Assembly: GCA_034509735.1 (NCBI GenBank) | Contig: JACGWO010000012.1 | Coordinates: 23,899,188 to 23,963,187, forward strand | Source: Sesamum alatum | Lineage: Eukaryota; Streptophyta; Magnoliopsida; Lamiales; Pedaliaceae | Length of the DNA: 64,000 nt | Direction: 5' to 3' | Shown: piece by piece, positions 10,739-24,400 of the stretch | Position numbering within the stretch: the first letter of the stretch is position 1 | How the letters are laid out: every line of letters begins with the position of its first letter | Position numbers and translations under genes: made by a program | The notes under the pieces: model-generated | Databases searched by the model: none | Seen by the model: the letters and a program-made list of their open reading frames with translations, nothing else | Told to the model about the DNA's origin: nothing

Positions 10739-13391
10739 TCACAAAGAACAGATACGAACTTGAAGGAGATCGTTTCCAAGGCTTTGTTGTTCTTCTTGTA
10801 TTAATACAGCTGAACGAATAACGGACTTTCTTATACCGCCTACCTCAATCAACTGAAGAGTTGGTATGTCTCCAATCTCACAAGGGATTTCGTTTAGTTC
10901 CCAACAACGTTTGATGATCAGGCGCTCAAGGCATGGGAAGTGACTGCTTTCTACTTGCCAACATTTGAGATGCAACCCCTCTATTAGCAGGAATTTCAGC
11001 CTTGGGAATTCTCCTTCACTGCATTCCCATTCTTCCCCTATAAACGCAAAGTTTCTTAGTTTGAGTACTTCAAGATTAGGCAATGAACGAATAATCATCA
11101 TATGTCGCCAGGGAATGTTGCATCCACTTAGAGTTAACTTCTTAAGATTGGGTGGAAAAGCAAAGATCACAGAGAAAGGATCTCGTCTCCACTTGGAAGT
11201 AGGCTTAAAAGTGAAATTCAGAGTCTCAAGTTGGCAAAGTTGGACAAGATTTTTAAGGCAATACTTTTGCCAATTTCTTCGTGATAGACCAACATAGCTA
11301 ACCTTCAACTTTTTTATGTTTGGGATCATTTCGATGACCTTGCTTGTGAATCTGAAATTTATCACATTTGAAAGTGTTTGGAGATTTTCCAACCCAGGAA
11401 TTCGAAGACCCATTATCGCAGCAAAAGGAATGGGTAAAATACTTCCCTCGAAGAAGATAAGATGCCTTAATTGTGGCATTTTCCACACCTGAAATGGTAG
11501 AACTAATGCTTTGGATAAAAGTGAACGGATTATTAAGGTCTGAAGATTCTGAAGTTTTGATATTGACGGAGGGACCATGAGCTTCTGGCAGAAGTTCCGG
11601 TCGGTGAAAGCGAGAAATCTCAAATGAAGCAGCAGTGTAATTTCACATGGGAAAGAATGCAAGTGTGCTTCGAATACATCCACCACCCTCAGTAGTCTAT
11701 ATCCTCGTATAGAGGATAAAGATATAGAGTAATTACGGCGAAAATGCAATATAGAACGGATAGTCGAATCAAAGGCGTCTTTAACCACAAATCTAGAAAT
11801 GGGATCTATAGAAAGACTACTCACACGACGCCTTCTCTGTATGCCCCACAAAGACATTTTGATGACCTCAAGAAATTCCTCTTCTTCAGCTTTCCGTATG
11901 CACAAGTCCCTCAAGAAAAAATGTAGGCCGCAGAATCTAATTTTGTTATTTGATCTCCTTTTAGTGACCAAGACAAGATTTCTCTTGACAAGATCTTCCA
12001 AGTACTCCTCTGCCAATTCTTCTGAGCTTTTAGGCCCATTCAGTTTCAAAAATCCCTCAGCTACCCATAACTTGGTGAGCTTGGAGACTGGAATATTGTA
12101 ATCTTCTGGGAAACCTCCCATATAGAGGAAACATGCTTTCAAATAACAAGGTAAATGATCATAACTCAAAGTCAGTATTTTTGAGAATTGTTCATCAAAT
12201 TTTGTCACGGCTAAGCTTATGTGTTTTGCAATTGTCTCCCAATGATATTGGGTCCTATCCACCCTTGCGAGAATTCCTGCAGCCACAGCGATTGTGAGAG
12301 GTAGTCCGCCACAACTTTTAGCAATCATTCTTCCAATTCTCTCCAATTCGGATGGGCAACTTTGTTGTTCGAACACCTTCTCTTGAAGTAGATTCCAACT
12401 CCACTCCTCATTTAAGAAGCGCATCTGATGAAATGGGCTAGAAGAGACATACATAGCCACATCCAATAGCCTGGTGGTTATCATGACGCGACTTCCATTG
12501 TAGTCATCTGGAAAGAACCTCTATAAATCATCCCAAGCATTTGTACTCCACATGTCATCCATTACAATGAGATAAGTTCTACCCTTTAAACTTTTGTACA
12601 CTTACTCTGCTAGTTCCTCATCCTTCTTTTTGCTTGAATCCTCAGTTTCCACAGTCAAAGTATGTAAGAGTGCAAGAAGAACTTCTCGCAAACGATAATC
12701 TTGAGATACAGTAATCCATGCACGAGTATGAAAATGATATGCAACAAGTGAATCATCGTAAATATTTCTGGCTAGAGTTGTCTTACCCATACCGCCCATT
12801 CTTACAATTGAAATGATTTGGAGTTTTGACGATTCTCCACAGAGGCGAGCCTTTAATTGCAAGAGGTCCTCGTCAAATCCCACCATCTTGTTTCCATCAT
12901 TTGGTGCTTGTGTTGATGAAGCAGGAGGTGAAGTGTAACTATGTTGCAAATCTTCAACTCTGCGGCACTTTTGGATGCTCATCACTTGTTCAACAATCAA
13001 CTCGATTTGTTCCATCACCTCCAGCAAGTCCTCTTCTGCCTTTACCTCTCACCAGATTTTAGTAAAGAAGCTGCCTTTTGGATAGCTGAAATCAATTGCT
13101 TGAGACCTTTCTTAACTCCACAGCAATCATCAGCTAAGCTAATCTGATCTGAAACGTGGGATTCAATGATATCTTCTGCTCGATACGCCACCTCCCTCTG
13201 CCTTCCAATCCATCAACTGTTTCTCCCCCGATTTGTGTATAATCCTCCAGAAAAGCTTGTAAGAAGCTCAACTTTTCTCGGAGAGATCCAAGCAGTTGCT
13301 TCTCACAAATTAGAGGAATAGAACAATATTTATGATGGTGCAATATCTGGTCCAGCGTGTGAGCAAGTGAAACAAGAGCAGCATAAGCCAT
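10739..13391 (-). pseudogene. CC-NBS-LRR (R1-like) pseudogene, paralogue of the 4350-7016 gene
   Basis: A close paralogue of the intact NLR in the same orientation about 3.7 kb away, evidently a tandem duplicate. It starts MAYAALVSLAHTLDQIL at 13391 and ends LLQVRICSL at 10739. There are at least four disabling changes. A small deletion near 13199 shifts frame in the coiled coil. A second length change near 13030-13070 restores a different frame. An in-frame TAA at 12602-12604 lies where the paralogue has Tyr in AEYVYKYL. An in-frame TAG at 12521-12523 lies where the paralogue has Arg in WDDVRRFF. The P-loop also reads RMGGMGKTT instead of GMGGIGKTT. From 12484 to the end the NB-ARC tail and LRR remain open (581 codons), so the decay is recent or a truncated product is possible. 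Confidence 0.93.
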
Positions 13392-14351
13392 AGCCGATCT
13401 TCTCCCAAAACACAAAGAAGCACACAACTAACAATCTTTGAACTTGGCAAAGTGCAAACTTTAGAATATTTAAGCATTAATTACAAAGCAACTTGCAGGA
13501 ATATAACAGGCGCTGGCTATTCACATTGTCAAAGTACCTTTGGGTGTTTGTGGACCTTTTCCAAAAGTACAAAAAGAGAAAAGGACCCCCTTTAATTATA
13601 TCATATGTTTCATCTACTCTCTAAATTAACAATTATAACACTTAATATGCTTCAACTTAATATTTGGATAGAGCAAGATTTGAGTGGATTTGAGATGTGA
13701 CACAGAAACATCTACAATACCTTAATTATCAACACTGATTTTTATTGTTCAATTCAAAATATATATATAGTGATAGTGGGGTTAAATGCTATTTACCCCT
13801 TTATTAAGTGAAATGAGCAATCTACCCCTTGTGGAAAAAGAAAAAAAAAAAAAAACCACCAATTTATCTCCTATGTTTTAAAAAATAGAGCAAAAACACC
13901 GTGACCCGTTTCGTGCATGACACACGCGCATTTTTTTATTTTTTTAAAAAAATCGTTGGATCTTGTCAATCATATCTAAATTTAACTAATAAATCAATGG
14001 TGTAGATTTTATCTAATTCGGATCAACGGTAAAAATTTAAATAAATTAACATGTATATATATATTAACCTCATTCCATATATATATATATATATATTAAT
14101 TAACATGTATTCCCTTACAAGTACAAAAATATATATAGGAATGTTAAATAAGGGCAACATTGAAAATTTATGTAATTCTTTTTTATTGATGTCAGCATTT
14201 TTTGTCCAAACCCGAATGGAAGGCGATTAGGTGTAAATAGTGAATTTTTGAAAGGGGTGTAAGTGTAATTCAAAAAAAAATTTGAGAGAAAGTATAATTT
14301 TATATTTTCGAAGAGGGTTTAAGTATAATTAACCCTACTAATTATTATATA
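13392..14351. other. Repeat-rich spacer upstream of the NLR pseudogene
   Basis: No gene. Bases about 13615-13670 resemble bases 139-190. A MITE-like stretch ('atttacccc', 'caatctacccc') lies at about 13775-13870 and a short TA tract at about 14070-14095. Confidence 0.35.
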
Positions 14352-14860
14352 GTAGAAAGTTTCACACACGATACGCGTGTAAGAATATGTATTTGGTGAT
14401 AAAGGCATGATTTATAGTGATGTACAAAGAGTCATCCAGTCAACAAAAACTTAATTAGCCAAAGTTTGTTACTTTTTATTTTTTTGTAACTTTTTTTTAA
14501 GAAATTCCAATTTTACAAGATAGTCTTTTTCCATCTATAGGTTTTTTTTAGTGTTGATTTGTTATTTTTCTTTTATTTATCATTTTATTTTTGTCACGTT
14601 ATCCATCTATATTATATTTGTTGTACTATTATAATTTACATGTTTTTCATTTTTAAATTCGTTGATGTTGTAAATTTGTAATATACGAATTATTTATCAA
14701 TTATTTTTAATAAAAAATTTGAACTACTATGTAGTATCAATACTTCTATTGTGAGGTTCTATAATAATGTTAGTCATATTTCACCCGTCAATTGTAAATG
14801 TATTTTAAACTTGCACTTATTATTAATATTATTATCTTATATGTGTGTGCGTGTGATCTG
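14352..14860 (-). mobile_element. Truncated Helitron (large family), 3' end at 14352
   Basis: Read on the minus strand, the end has a palindrome of the form ACACG-loop-CGTGT, then about ten bases, then CTAC followed by T. This resembles the complete Helitron at 16784, whose end is CTAG. Bases about 14500-14830 resemble the interior of that Helitron ('aagaaattccaatt' and onward). The 5' end is missing; a different, shorter Helitron begins at 14899. Confidence 0.55.
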
Positions 14861-14898
14861 AGCAGAGGGATTCAATGATTACAATCATTATATTTTTA

Positions 14899-15183
14899 CT
14901 AGCGGTTGTGACACGCCGTCCCTGCATGCATATAATAAATATTCTTCTGCGCTTTAAAATATATTATTATTATAAATAAAAGCAAAATATAAATCTTTAC
15001 ATCACATTAAAAAATAAAAGAAAGAAAAAAACTAATTTATCAATTAGTAAATTTTTATAAGTTAAATAAGTTGATTATATTATCGGTTGAAGGACATTTT
15101 TTACCCCACAAAAAAAGGTGCAGCAGTGTAATTAACCGTCGTTTGTGAGTGTGGAAGGAGTTTTCTTTATATAATAGTATAGA
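14899..15183 (-). mobile_element. Short non-autonomous Helitron, 285 bp
   Basis: On the minus strand it begins TCTATACTATTATATAAAG at 15183 and ends with a GC-rich hairpin-like stretch (GACGGCGTGTC) about 8 bases before a terminal CTAG at 14902-14899. The flanks are A before and T after, so insertion was between A and T without duplication, as for Helitrons. Two related copies lie at 26251-26674 and 26878-27150. There is no coding capacity. Confidence 0.82.
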
Positions 15184-15422
15184 TAACATATTTTTATTTA
15201 CATATATTAATTAATCACCAAGAGTTTGATGTAACACTACTAGCTAATTAAAATATTTTCCAAGAACACATCAAACACTAACACAATTCCGATAATTGTC
15301 TCAAAATATCATTCCTCAAATCAATAAAATTAACACAAAACAACTTCAGTTTATCAGCGATCTGATAAAATCAGCTATATATACCAGAATGATTATGAAT
15401 GAGACTTACAGAACTTGGCAAC

Positions 15423-18400
15423 TTAATAAAGAGCACCAGTACAAAGCAGTAAACCACCTGAATTGATTCTGTTCCGTTCTCTATACCTTTCAAACAATAG
15501 TTCCTCATTGTTCTGCAAGTTAAGGTACTCGTCCATGTCAAAGCAAGACACACAGTCATTGCCGACTTGTCTGGCCTTGCACGTCACTTCTCTTTTGTCC
15601 ACGAATGGACTATTGAAAGTAGCCGGGCTTGAACTACCCTGACTGCTGACAGAATGACTACTTGGGTCATGTAACATGGCCATATCCTGAATAAAACAGT
15701 GAGTTCATCAATCACTACTACAATTGGTGAAAAACACGTCCACACAAGTATTCGTGCAGCAGGCAGCGACGAAATACAAAATGAAGAAGAAAAGAGAACT
15801 TCTGCACCAGTCAAGGTTCAAAGATTTCCAGTATACATTAGTTGACTGAAATAGACAAGGGAGATTTTAGACGTTAGTAAAGCTTCTGGTTTAAAACCGA
15901 GAACTGTTGCACTAACATGATAATATCAGCTGTAAAAGGAGGCAAATCTGAGTCCCGGTCTACAGAACTTCACAATGTAAGAGTGACAAATATTAACGTT
16001 TAGCATGTCATACAAATCTTCTTCTAATGTTATATATTATTCGTACATACATTAGTCGTACAAGATATACACATTAACAAGTTTGGAACTTAACCTAAAG
16101 ACTTTTCTTCTAATCTTTTCAGTTCTCTAGATTCATCATTTACCATCAACTTATTGTATATGCCCCTCAGTAAACTATATTATAAAGTTACATTTGGATC
16201 AGAAGACTTGAAGATAAGAATTTAAAGTCAATAATAACAAATTTGAGTTATTATTTATTCCAAATCTAAAATTTTGTTTAGATAAATATTTTTCAAAAAT
16301 TCTGATAAATTTAAAATCTATCAGATATCATAGTTATTTGAAAAAATACTGAAAGAAAGAGAGATGTTTTTTGGTTAATACAACTCATATAGAATAATCT
16401 TGTACTAACATACATATACTAAAATTATAATATGGTGAAATTTAAAAACATCAAAACAGTAATTCAATTAAAAGGTGATACATTTCTTTTCTAAGAAGAC
16501 AAAAAGTAATTAGCCTAAAAACCACAAGTTCTCAATTGATTTCAGTATCAAATCCTGTTCTAGATTTTTCCAATGAAAAATGGTAAAATGAGTATTTAAA
16601 ATTGAAAAAAAAATCACCGGTTTTTCATATGTAAAACATATCTTAGGAGGTTTAGTATATTTTTGAAAAATACGAGAGATTCATAAAAAAAATTAAATTA
16701 AAACCACTATATTTAATGGTAGTCACTTAAGTATAACACTTCATAATGTACTTAACCCAAAAACCATTCTATTTTTAACTAAACTAGAAAGCATGACGTG
16801 CGATGCACGTGTACAAATATATTTTTAGAAGTAAATATATCATTTATGTTAAGTTCATGATATTATTCATTTTTTTTCATTGAAACATTAGTATTATACA
16901 ATTATATTTTCAAACAATTGATAATAACTATTTAAATTGATAAGAAAACTATTCAATTCTATTATTTGTAATTGACTTTATAAATTTAATTGGTACTGTT
17001 GAATAAAAAGATATTCCCCAAAATTAAAATTTTGTATTTCTTATTTTCATTAACGATTGTTTCATTATCTTGTATCAAACCAATTAATATGAAAATATAA
17101 AATAATGATATTCGAAAAATAATATTACAACAAAAAAAAATTAGTCAAAGCTCCTTGATTTGGATAGAAGAAATTCCAATTTAATAAAATAAATTGATCA
17201 ATTTTATTTGTTGGTTTTATTATGCTTATTTTCTGTTGTTTAATTTTGTTTTATTTTTTGTTACATTTTGTATGTGTGTGTTGTATGTTTTCTTTTTACT
17301 ACTATATTTGAATGTCATTTATTTTTAATTTATTGATACTATTACAAACTAATTATTTATTGACTATTGCTATAAAACTATAATCAAATTGGACCATAGT
17401 ACCAAAATTTGTATTGTAAGATCCTATAATGTATGTTCATCATATTTCAGTATCAACTTTTTTATATTGTCGAAATATTATTTACATGTTTTATTAGCTT
17501 CTAAATTTTGAAATTTTATTGTATAAATTTTTATTTTTCACCTTTACAAAAGAAACAATAGATGTAAAAGTAAAACATTCAAAATTATCTAATACTAAAA
17601 AAATCAAGTGCTAAGAGATTCACTCAATAGTTGAATTTTCATAAGCAATTTAAATTTAATAATGTTCTATTCATATATCAATTTTTATTCTCTTTAGTAC
17701 TCATGTTTTTTAAACTTTTAAGTTATTTTTAAAAAAATATTACTGGAAAAATATATTAATCTCATTGGCTTATTTATTTAACATCTTTTTCTAATTTCAA
17801 CATAATTAACTCAATTTTTATATATTATTTTATTGTACTAAGTTTATTGTCAAAATTTATTAATTTTTTTAATATGAAAATGTAATTATACTAATGTGTT
17901 AGTATATAATTATTTTAAAATTTTATATTTTTAATTGTTATTGTGTTAATATTTACTCACCATTTGACTTTTCTTATTTTCATAAGGGGAAATAGCATTT
18001 TTCAATCTGTAACTTAGGTTTCCATTTTTATTTGGTCCATTGATTTCGGGATTCTCACTTTTGGTCCCGTAAATATTAAAAAGTAGCGATTTTGGTTCCA
18101 TAACACCTTTCTCTCTGGATATTCAAAAGAAAATGTCATGTGGGCATTTAGTGTATAATAATACAAGGGGACCAAATTTTACAACTTTTATGCACCTTTT
18201 AAAGCATAATAATAGTTATATATGTCTCGTTATGACTTACAATTATGTTAGTTAATTTACTACTCAATAAGATATGGTCTTAAATTTAACTATTTATTAT
18301 ATTATTATCTATACTTTTCTTCAATGTCAATGTCTTGGGGGTGTAGGGGGAGGGGGACATGGCGTTTTTAGCCTATTAATATTAAAGTAAAATCAATTAG

Positions 18401-21400
18401 TAGCTCTTTTTTAAATTTTCAATAACACTTCTAATTTAATCATATTGATAATTTTTAATTGTAATTAAATTTTGATACTTATTCGTTTTTCCATTTGAGA
18501 AGAAATTCCTATTTAATAAAATTGACCAATTTTTATTTGTAGGTTTTATTGTGTCTCTTTGCTATTGTTTGATTTTTCTATATTAAATCTATGTATGTAA
18601 TATATTTTCCTTTACTATATTTTGCATGTCGTTGATTTTTAATTTATTGAAACTAAATGATTACAAACTAATTATTTATCGACTATTATTATAAAAACAT
18701 AATTTAACTGGACAATATTACCAATATTTTGTATTCTAAGATCCTAATGTTGATTAAATTTCAGTATTAACTTTTGAATATTGTCAAAGTATTATTTACA
18801 TGCTTTATTACCTTATACATTTTGAATATTATTGTATAAAATTTTATTTTTGCTTATATATTGCAATTTTAAATTTTATATATTTTTAGTTTAACTTCTT
18901 AATCTTATTTTCATATGCACCGATTGGTATAATTTATTTCTTATTCAATAATATATTATGTTACAACTTGATTTTTTATGTCACATTTGTTGTTGTAATA
19001 CTTTTATTCTATTAATTAATATAAAAAACCAATAGATGTAAAAAGTAAAGCATTCAGGATTATCTAGTACTAAAAAAATCAAGTACTAAGAGATTCACTC
19101 AATTGTTGAATTTTCACAAGCAATTTCAATTTAATAATATCATATCCATATATCAATTTTAATTTGTAATTAAATTTTGATATTTATTCATTATTATATA
19201 TATTTAAGTTAAGATTAGTATTTTATATATTATTCATGTGTAGTTTATTTTAAATTTTAATTTGTCATGGTAGATTAAAACTTTCTTAATATAATTAAGA
19301 TATTCTTCTAGCAAAGTAATTGTGTTGAAATATTATTTGGCATATTAATTTTTTTTAGTTGAATATGTTATTCATTCTCTAAGTAGTTTAGAGCAATTAA
19401 GACTCTCAAACATTCTTCATATAGAATTTTATTTTTTCTATAACTAATTTTATAATATAATTTTCTGTGAATGTTATTAAAATTTAATGCATGACAAGTC
19501 TGCGTAACTGGGCTCATTCATGATTCACGATTAGAAGCAGATTATTAAAATTCTGTATGATTGGATTCATTCATGATTACGATTTAGTTGTTTTATCCTA
19601 AATTTATAGGGAGGAGGTTTAGAATATTTAGAATTCTAAATTGTTAAAAATTCCAAAATTTGTAATATATTAATTAATAATATTTAAATGAGGGTATATT
19701 TGTCTTTTCACAATGGGGAACAAACAACTTGAGTATTCACATATTTATATAGAGTATAGATAAAAACATTACAACATAAAAAAGTTAAAGTTTTCTATAT
19801 CTACAGAATTTTAAAGGAGATAGAAAATAAATTATTCATTTATTAACAAAGTATCTTTATAGATTTCATTTTCGGGAAAATAGAATATTATATTAATACA
19901 AAGTTTTGTCGCCCTATCACCTTTGTTCTAAAAACCCAAACATAATTACTTATTGTTGGAAGGATTATGTGGTAGAGTTCTAATAAATCAAACTTCAATT
20001 TTTTAAATATTTAGAGGCCAATCAATGATCTTATACTATTAATTACATCCAAGATATTATTTACTCTCATATAAAATAATATTTACTATGGAATTATAAT
20101 AAGATTATTTTAGTCATCAGAAAAAATTATTAAGAAACTAAAAACATATCAAGTTACTCATAGTTTGATAATATTTTATTTTAAAATTTAAATTAAATAA
20201 ATAATATATAATACGTATATAATATAATATAGTCTTGTGGGGTGAAAATGAAAATTTCTGTTTGGACTGAGATCAGCATAACAAAAATAAGTTTGTCCCA
20301 GAGAAAAATATTGCAGAAAGAGAAACTGAAAATGAAAAGAAACAATGTCTAACCTTTTCGGAATTCCAGTCTAGAGCGTTGGGAGTCATAGGAGTTAGTG
20401 CCTTGTTCTTTCCGGAGAGAGAAGCATCATGACTGGTCTCCCACTGCAACCAGGGCAAAATAACACCATCCATTTCAACAGGACGAGAAGTAGATCGGGC
20501 TGGAGTTCTGTAAGTTTCAGCGTCCATTATTGCAGCATCTCTGGCTTTCATCATCCCTCCGAAAGACGAACTTCCATCACTTCTTTCCCCATCCAAGGAA
20601 GATATGTCTGTATCTTCAACACTAGAAAGGAAGTCCTCGAAGATTCTTTCTGCCTCATCAATCAATCTTTTTGACGTCCTACTTTTGTAGCTACTTCTCT
20701 TTAACACCAAAAAAGAATGAGTGTTAAAATTATTCTAATGTAGCATTCTGTTCAACATAGCACTCCGACTAAAACCAAACATATGGGCAATTATTTGACA
20801 GAAATAAGAAAACGAAGCACCTTTCTGGCCCGTGATGGCTTCTCTGCTACAGCTGAAGTTCTTGAATTAGGAAGTTCTTTGACCATTTTAGAGACCCCTT
20901 GACCTCGTTGTTCCTCAAGCAACACTTCACCAAGAATATCTTGTTTGCGCATCTCCAACTACAATGTAGACAAGGTTATTCCGTCTCATGACACCAAGGT
21001 AACAAATCCAGAAATTTCAAATAATTTATTAAAAGAGATTTACTTTAAAAGATCAAAGGATTTGAACCTCTACTTCTTAGAGTTCAATGAAATTACTAAA
21101 ACTAACGAGTTTTAATATCCTTGATAACTTAAATTATTTTCAAGAATTACAAGACTCAAAACGATTCAGGTCCTACAATAAGAGCAGCCTTCCATAAACA
21201 ATAAACTGTGGATAATTTACCATGTGATATCATAAAAAAATTGTGTTCGACAGCTATTATGAAAAGTTACTCGTCCTATAGCCCCACAACAGAGCCAATA
21301 TTTGCTGGATTTTGAATAAGACATTGAAATATGAAAATTTAATTGACAACTTTAAAAGTGAAGTTTCACTATTTGCAAATATTATTTGAAAAATAACAAT

Positions 21401-24400
21401 TTTATCTCGTGTTGGCCTTTTACCCTCTTTGTCAAGTTTGAAAACAAAACAGATAGAAAAAGTTTATGATGTAATTATCCTTCATCCTATGCAGAATACG
21501 AAAGGTCCCCATTGCAGGAGCAAGTGCCTTAGCAAAAAGACCATGGCGCAGAACCAAAACAAACCAAAAAATCTGTCCCAAACGCTAAAGAAAAGTAGAT
21601 TAAGGTGTGGCTTCCAATTTGGTTTCTATGAAACTACAGATCTCCTATATAATCGATCTTCAGATATGCTAGTCAGACCACTAGATTGAAGTTCATGGTA
21701 ACCAGATCCAACTTCTGCTTAGCCCTAAGTTTAAGAGGAAGCAGAGTGAACCAAAAAGGACCGGACTGGACGGTAAGATTTTTCATGCAAGAAACAGAAA
21801 AACCTGCTCAAATTTGGATGCATATTTCTCTCTGGTTCTAGAGAAGTCCTGAAGAGCGTCAGAATTATCTGGTTTCAAGCAATCACTGCTAGCTACAGCT
21901 GTTTGATTTCTTCCCATTGCCTGCAAAGAACCAGTAGTTCAACAAATAAAACCAACCATGTTTTACCGCCATAAAGACCACCTAAAAGTATTCAGAATAT
22001 TTTGAGCAAACTGATTTGTTCTGATGCACTTGATTTAGTTCAGTTCGAATTTCTTCAACAGCATATCTGAGTTCTTTCCGCATTGCTTCATAGAATCCAC
22101 CATTTCCAACATTCTCAGTAGGGTGCTCAGCCTGAAAGTCAATAACAACTGGAGAGATGAAAAACGGAATAAAGAGATTTCACAGACTGCCTTCTGAACA
22201 ACAAACTACATGTTATCATTATAAAAAAGCTAAATTAAGAGGGGAAAAAAAAAAAGGAATAACAGACAAGTTAACCTTCTTCTGAGCATAAACTGTCTTG
22301 ATTATCTTCTCATATCCATTTTTCCCAGAATGAGTATCCTTTGATTCCTCATCAGTTAGGGCAGAAGAGTGACTCTGAGAGGTCCATAGGTAAAAGTTAT
22401 CACAGGGCTCATTATGAATTAATTCTCCGGAAGCTCAATGATTATTGTACAATAAAGAGAAATGAGGTCAAATATCATTCTTAACAATATTGTGAACATC
22501 AACTCTTCACATTTCCTAGAAAGCGAGATCCGACAACCACCAACATAAACATATATATAAAGAAAGATGGCAAATGAAGAGGTTATGGTAATGTGCACAT
22601 ATCTTACAGAGTAACCATCATGTAAGAGAGAGAGGTTTTTGTGGCTTCGAGATCTACCAAGCCGCCGATTGTTTGAAGCTGTTCCCGTTGGTGCCAATGA
22701 CATTTGGTTATTCCCACTAATGGGAGCCTTCACATAAGCACGATTTCTTGAATTCCGAGAATGATCTACCTCACTCTGTAATTCAAATGTAAATAACAAG
22801 TTGTCCTCATGTTGGAATAGAAGTATCACAGCTATAGTTCTACTACAGCATACACAACCTATTACATGAACTCCTACTCCCTCTAGATGGATGTGCATAT
22901 CTGCACTCTCTCTTCTTATCTCCAATTTCAACGCAAGAATAGTCAAAAGGACTTCAGCAGCCAAAACTCAATTATTTTGCCTTATCTTTTGTAGCTAATC
23001 AATGGCAAAATAAGTCAGCTAATTTTGGACCAAAACTTATAACCAGACTGAGTGATTAGCAAGCTTCAGTTTAGATGCTTTAGGCATTGAACCAGCTAAA
23101 AAATCATAAAAACATATACACAGAAAATAAATGAAAATATACACAGTTAATAGTTACTTTATGATCTTAATACATACACATCCTGACAGTTTGTATTGTT
23201 CCGTTAAAGAGTTGCCATTTAGCTTTTACTTCTATAAAATTGAAGGGTTACATAAATAACTTAAATACAATGTTTGCATGAATCCACGGCAACGTCTTTG
23301 TTCAACTATGTTATGAACCCATAGCATAATTGGTGATATAAGGTTTACATGTACACAAAAGATTCATTTTTCATCATTTCATTCATTAGCCAAATTTTGG
23401 AGCAAACTTTTAAGCATAACAAATTTCTGAAAGTAAAAACTAAAAACATCAAAAAGGAGATAGACTTTGAACTCAGACATTGCTCAAAGCTTTTGTAAAT
23501 CCATGGACTGACCTTAAGCAGTGAGTGAATCAGCCAAACTAGAGCTAGGAAATCTTAAATTTTATTTTAAGTAAGCCTAACCCAACCATACCATAGCTCA
23601 CACAGACCAAATTAAAATATTGACATTAGTGTGCATGTTATAAAGCACTGGGGAAACGTGCCGTATGTCTGATGGTATATTTAGAAGATCTTCAGTACCT
23701 CTATTCATTGATTAACAAGAATAAAACGATAAAATCTTTGAAACAATATTCGGTTTTTTAGGTGTATCCCAATGGTCCAGTCCAGTTTCACAAAAAAATG
23801 CCCCTTTTGAATGTCTAAATGGACCAGCGAGCGGATAGACAAATAAATAAGTTCACAGATTTTGCGATGCTCCGCTACCATTTAATCAGATCTCTTTCAA
23901 GCTCTCAGAAAATTTCACCGGGTTCATGAATCTTACAAGCGTTTAGTTAATATAATTCTCAAACTCACATTTCCAGTGAAACAAAAACATATTAACTTAT
24001 ACCTAAGCTGCAATAATACAAATTTCACTGAAACAGAAAGCAATAATGGAGAAAGCAAACCCACCTCAGAGTCGCTAATCTGATACCTCGCCACCGATAG
24101 GGACCTCCTCCGCCGTGAACCCGCGTCAGATGAAATGACATTTTTGGCTGAGGCAGAATTGCTAGAAACAACATTCCCATTCCCACGAGCCCTCGACACT
24201 GACCGTCCCCTTCTTATAGATGACGCCGTATCACTCGCCCATCGCCCTATCTCCTCACGCCGAGAAACCGACCGCCCCTCTCTCCGATTCCTCTCCACCA
24301 CTCCTCCGTCGCTCTCATTGTCATTCTTCGAAGAAGAAGAGAACAACTCAAGCGCCAGATCATCTAAGCTGATCTCAGGAAACGGCATCTTAGACCCCCT

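Larger units (their letters stand above)
15687..20353 (-). other. Intron 7 of the unknown gene, 4,667 bp, with Helitron insertion
   Basis: The donor is at 20353 (GAAAAG then GTTAGA) and the acceptor at 15687 (TATTCAG then GATATG). The phase-0 join links the protein segments on either side. About 64% of the intron is the Helitron at 16784-19760. The rest is AT-rich with no other clear element. Short open frames inside (for example 15584-15814) are unsupported. Confidence 0.8.

Noticed and set aside
22419..22964. 181-codon minus-strand frame as a separate gene
   Set aside because: Its conserved part is exon 2 of the unknown gene; the rest reads through intron sequence on both sides.
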